8,146 bases of DNA from Deltaproteobacteria bacterium. Its GTDB lineage: Bacteria > Desulfobacterota > Desulfobacteria > Desulfobacterales > ETH-SRB1. The position numbers and the translations under genes are program-made. The stretch is taken from positions 1 to 8,146 of the forward strand of contig JAFDFV010000077.1 in NCBI GenBank assembly GCA_019309665.1. The letters are read 5' to 3'. The notes under the pieces are model-generated. The model was not told the origin of the DNA. It saw only the letters and a list, made by a program, of their open reading frames with translations, and did not search any database. Of this stretch, positions 6,095 through 8,146 are shown piece by piece; position 1 is the stretch's first letter; each line of letters opens with the position of its first letter.

Positions 6095-7199
6095 TTTTAA
6101 AAAAAGGATCAACGACAGCCCAGGCTCCTGTCTTATGTTTTTTTTCAATCAAGTCTTTTTTTGACAAGCTATCGAGGCTTTGTTGTATCCCTCCAGTTGA
6201 ACCAAGGTTATATTGAGCCATATAGCTTGTTGAATATACTTTTGCTGTCGGCTCCCTCGCTAATGCCGAAAGAAAAGCGATCTGCTTTGTTGTGAGCCCT
6301 TGCAGGATTGACTCAAAGACGACCCTCTCGCTTTCCATAACAACTTGATTTATTGCCACTATATCCTTTTGAGCCACTTCTTTGTCAATTTCCTCATAGA
6401 GAAAGAAACAAAATTTTTGCATATAATATGGATGGTTCGATACCAATTGAGAAATCCTTGCGGTGTTTTCTTCGCTGATATATTTTCCCCCTTTTTTGAA
6501 TTGTGCAATTGTAAAACGAACCAAATCCTTATCAGGCAGTGTTTTCAGTTCATAATTGAGAGCGCTTTGAAAAAAGGGTCTTTTTCGATCATTAAAAATA
6601 TCAAGCAAAATACGTCTTCTGCTACCTATGAAGAAAAAAGAGCATTGAATTTTCTGGATATACTGTCTTAAAATACCTTCTATTCCAATTGAATTATGAA
6701 CTTCGGTAATCTCTTGAAATTCGTCAAGGGCTACGTGGACTTCGAGGTCGACATCATTAACAAATTTTTCCAGAGAGTTCATTGTTTCCTCAAGAATCTT
6801 TATTCCGTCTGTTTTAAATGAAGTCTGAACGGAGACCGAGACTCCCCCTTCAGGACTTGGCGACAAGACAGGCCTGAAGGATGTGATGAAGTTTATGGCT
6901 TTCTGAAACAGGCCCTCATTTTTTTGCGTTATGGTGTAAATTGATTTGGCGATTCTTCCCGCAATTTCTTCAACTGAAGTAACGCCGAAAAGGTCACAAT
7001 AAGCCGTCAACGTGCCATAAGACTTGAGGTTGCTTTGTACTCTTTTTATAAGCGATGTCTTGCCGTATCGCCTGGGTGAAAACAAAACGACGTTTGCATT
7101 AGATTTAGCGTAGGAAATAAGGTCGGAAAGCTCTTTTTCCCGGTCACAAAAAGGAGCGTCCACAGGTATTTCTTTAAGGTAAAACGGATTCTTTTTCAT
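6069..7199 (-). CDS. AAA ATPase with C-terminal winged helix
   Basis: This is a complete 376-residue ATPase of the archaeal-type/MNS-like group. FCDREKEL (17-24) corresponds to the FxGRxxE box, SPRRYGKTSL (41-50) is Walker A, VHVALDEFQEI is Walker B with the DE pair, and FFFIGSRRRIL is the sensor region. The last 75 residues (from LTTKQIAFLSALA through SLSKKDLIEKK) form a winged helix, as usual in this family. Such ATPases are thought to act in DNA-related or conflict processes, but substrates are mostly unknown. ATG 7199 is chosen because AGGGGGAA sits seven bases upstream; the frame extends to a TTG at 7262 with no ribosome site. It is unlike the DUF4143 ATPase at 1-846. Confidence 0.9.
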   Translation of the reverse strand: MKKNPFYLKEIPVDAPFCDREKELSDLISYAKSNANVVLFSPRRYGKTSLIKRVQSNLKSYGTLTAYCDLFGVTSVEEIAGRIAKSIYTITQKNEGLFQKAINFITSFRPVLSPSPEGGVSVSVQTSFKTDGIKILEETMNSLEKFVNDVDLEVHVALDEFQEITEVHNSIGIEGILRQYIQKIQCSFFFIGSRRRILLDIFNDRKRPFFQSALNYELKTLPDKDLVRFTIAQFKKGGKYISEENTARISQLVSNHPYYMQKFCFFLYEEIDKEVAQKDIVAINQVVMESERVVFESILQGLTTKQIAFLSALAREPTAKVYSTSYMAQYNLGSTGGIQQSLDSLSKKDLIEKKHKTGAWAVVDPFFKNWLIAISL

Positions 7200-7249
7200 A
7201 ACGGATTCCCCCTTGCTGAATTTAAGCAACTTAATCAAAGCATAATATG

Positions 7250-7266
7250 TTGCTTGTTGCAAGCAA
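7250..7266. repeat. Short inverted repeat upstream of the ATPase
   Basis: TTGCTTG and CAAGCAA form a perfect 7-base palindrome around a 3-base centre, about 50 bases before the ATPase start. The position fits an operator in its leader, but no regulator is identified and the site stands alone. Confidence 0.25.
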
Positions 7267-7345
7267 AAAAAGAAACCTCTCTTTTTTCAGACGGGATTGA
7301 CTGGATTTTTTTGTTTTTTGTCTATTACCCAATATCCAGAACTAT

Positions 7346-7355
7346 TCCTTTTTGC
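7346..7355. repeat. Target site duplication, left copy
   Basis: TCCTTTTTGC abuts the left end of the MITE and is identical to 7510-7519. Ten bases is within the 8-10 base range of ISAs1-type elements. Confidence 0.85.
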
Positions 7356-7509
7356 CAGGGTAATTGCATCAAAATTTTGGACCTTTAAAAATCAAATAGT
7401 TACGTAATGCAGCAGGCTACTTATCAGTGCTTATTTTTGAAGTGGGATTTGCAACCTATTGATTTCTTTAGAATCAAAAATTATGCCAAATTTTGATGCA
7501 ATTGCCCTG
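7356..7509. mobile_element. 154-bp MITE with CAGGG ends, ISAs1-like
   Basis: The element starts CAGGGTAATTGCATCAAAAT and, read from the other end, CAGGGCAATTGCATCAAAAT; the repeats match at 21 of the first 22 positions. It is bounded by perfect 10-base direct repeats. It has no transposase frame, so it must be moved by a related full element elsewhere. The CAGGG tips and 10-base duplication fit the ISAs1 family, but assignment is from memory of the end consensus. The inner 100 bases show no gene. Confidence 0.8.
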
Positions 7510-7519
7510 TCCTTTTTGC
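7510..7519. repeat. Target site duplication, right copy
   Basis: TCCTTTTTGC, identical to 7346-7355, directly follows the CCCTG end of the MITE. It belongs to the coding text of the interrupted gene (codons reading QKG on the minus strand). Confidence 0.85.
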
Positions 7520-7799
7520 TTGAGTTCATAGCCATCTGCCCGTATCGGAATATTATTCACATTGTTATCAATAATTTCCCCTTTTGTATCCCAAATCTTT
7601 CTACCTAACTGCATTAACTGATCTTTATCAATTTCACTGAACCGGGATTTCTCTTTAATTGTCTCCCTCGGGCGATTTGCCTCATCTTCGTTTGTTAATG
7701 CGTTCTTCCTTAAATTATGAATTTCGAGAGAATTATTATAACCTTTGTGGCTGAAAACTATTACCCATTTTTTGCCTTTCCATTAACTGTGCTTTCTGA

Positions 7800-7913
7800 T
7801 CGGAAGAGCGTTTAAAAGCACACCCACATTTAAAACAGCGAATTGAAAAGTTGTTGGAAATTGTTGAGAAGGCATCAGGTGATTTAGACTGGATTTATGC
7901 GGCAAAGATTTGA
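7800..7913 (+). pseudogene. Fragment of a transposase-like gene
   Basis: After a TGA at 7797-7799 the plus frame reads SEERLKAHPHLKQRIEKLLE, then IVEKASGDLDWIYAAKI and stops at TGA 7911-7913. The AHPHLKQRIEKLLEIVEKASGD pattern resembles, from memory, the N-terminal region of ISKra4-type transposases, which continues with an AEERV segment; here it diverges after SGDL. No start codon or ribosome site is seen and no catalytic part follows, so this is debris. The family call is tentative. Confidence 0.35.
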
Positions 7914-7966
7914 CGGGTCAGGAGCAACTTGAAAGCGCCAATATACATCAAAGACATTCTGGAAAT

Positions 7967-8137
7967 CTATAGCCTAAGTTGAGCGATTTTTTGCGAAGAT
8001 ATGTGCTGAGATCTTGATGCATAAGGATTTGCAAAAACCGCAGACATACCCGTGGATATGTCGAGAATTTTTGCGAAGCCTTTATGCGCAAGAGAACGGT
8101 GCAGATCAAGAAAAAAACCGCTCAATTTAGGCTATAG
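7967..8137. repeat. 171-bp imperfect palindrome, MITE-like
   Basis: The ends CTATAGCCTAAGTTGAGCG and CGCTCAATTTAGGCTATAG are inverted copies with one mismatch in 19. The similarity continues inward with gaps (ATTTTTTGCGAAG against TCAAGAAAAAAACC; GCATAAGGATTTGCAAAAA against TTTTTGCGAAGCCTTTATGC) and closes at a perfect central stem GACATA (8043-8048) / TATGTC (8057-8062). The whole element could therefore fold into one long hairpin. There is no coding frame. No target duplication is evident, though a TA duplication could hide in the TATA tips. It is a non-autonomous mobile element or repetitive palindromic unit. Confidence 0.75.
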
Positions 8138-8146
8138 GTAGCGCAT

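Larger units (their letters stand above)
7325..7782 (-). pseudogene. C-terminal part of a hypothetical gene, interrupted by a MITE
   Basis: The minus frame is open from 7782 with no start codon in its first half, so the 5' part is lost; a TAA lies immediately upstream. It reads well as protein: KKWVIVFSHKGYNNSLE, then RFSEIDKDQLMQLGRKIWDT, then IPIRADGYELKQKG. At base 7509 it runs into the MITE, which supplies QGNCIKIWHNF and a TGA at 7474-7476. If the MITE and one target copy are removed, the frame continues exactly as IVLDIG and a TAA at 7325-7327, giving the probable original ending. I do not recognise the protein. Confidence 0.6.

Noticed and set aside
5647..6216. 189-codon plus-strand frame with a hydrophobic start
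   Set aside because: The Phe-rich start is the complement of the Lys-rich ORF, and its end is antisense to the winged-helix tail of the AAA ATPase; no ribosome site and no recognisable domain.
6345..6671. 108-codon plus-strand frame
   Set aside because: Antisense to the AAA ATPase, which has clear motifs.
7265..7290. Terminator hairpin AAAAAAGA/TCTTTTTT
   Set aside because: The stem is almost only A-T pairs with no GC-rich portion, so it is a poly-A/poly-T coincidence.
1..8146. CRISPR array, tRNA or rRNA genes
   Set aside because: No regularly spaced repeats and no tRNA- or rRNA-like text were seen on either strand.

Overview
This is an AT-rich accessory region of a bacterial chromosome. 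The usable Shine-Dalgarno sites, the DUF4143-type ATPase and the debris of several insertion-sequence families suggest a Gram-negative genome rich in mobile elements. A Desulfobacterota-like host is my guess; no marker gene (rRNA, tRNA, housekeeping protein) is present to confirm it.

Layout. Bases 1-846 (minus) hold the N-terminal 282 residues of an AAA ATPase of the DUF4143 type, cut by the window edge. Bases 909-1030 hold a few codons of an interrupted gene and one end of an IS3-family element. Bases 1031-1438 hold nothing I can name. Bases 1439-4744 form the core of the window: two convergent two-gene operons. The plus-strand pair is a PP2C-type Ser/Thr phosphatase followed, with an 8-base overlap, by a PD-(D/E)xK nuclease-like protein carrying a winged-helix segment. 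The minus-strand pair is a Ser/Thr protein kinase followed by an unrecognised protein that looks like a beta/alpha barrel. The two operons overlap tail to tail by 23 bases.

Further right, 4871-4930 is a hairpin with the layout of an integron attC site, and it contains the stop codon of an unrecognised 195-residue protein. A basic 89-residue ORF lies just upstream of that gene, and a GTTAGGC core-like site lies just upstream of that ORF. This suggests, without proving it, a two-gene integron-type cassette. A short doubtful ORF (5800-6027) and a complete second AAA ATPase with a C-terminal winged helix (6069-7199) follow.

The right end (7325-8146) is mobile-element debris: a broken gene hit by a 154-bp MITE with a perfect 10-base target duplication, a transposase fragment, and a 171-bp imperfect palindrome.

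Working together: kinase, phosphatase, nuclease-like protein and barrel protein look like one functional unit in which reversible phosphorylation controls an effector. This resembles in logic, but not in gene content, known kinase/phosphatase conflict systems such as the TerY-P triad. It is the best candidate here for an undescribed system. The role in defence or stress is inference.
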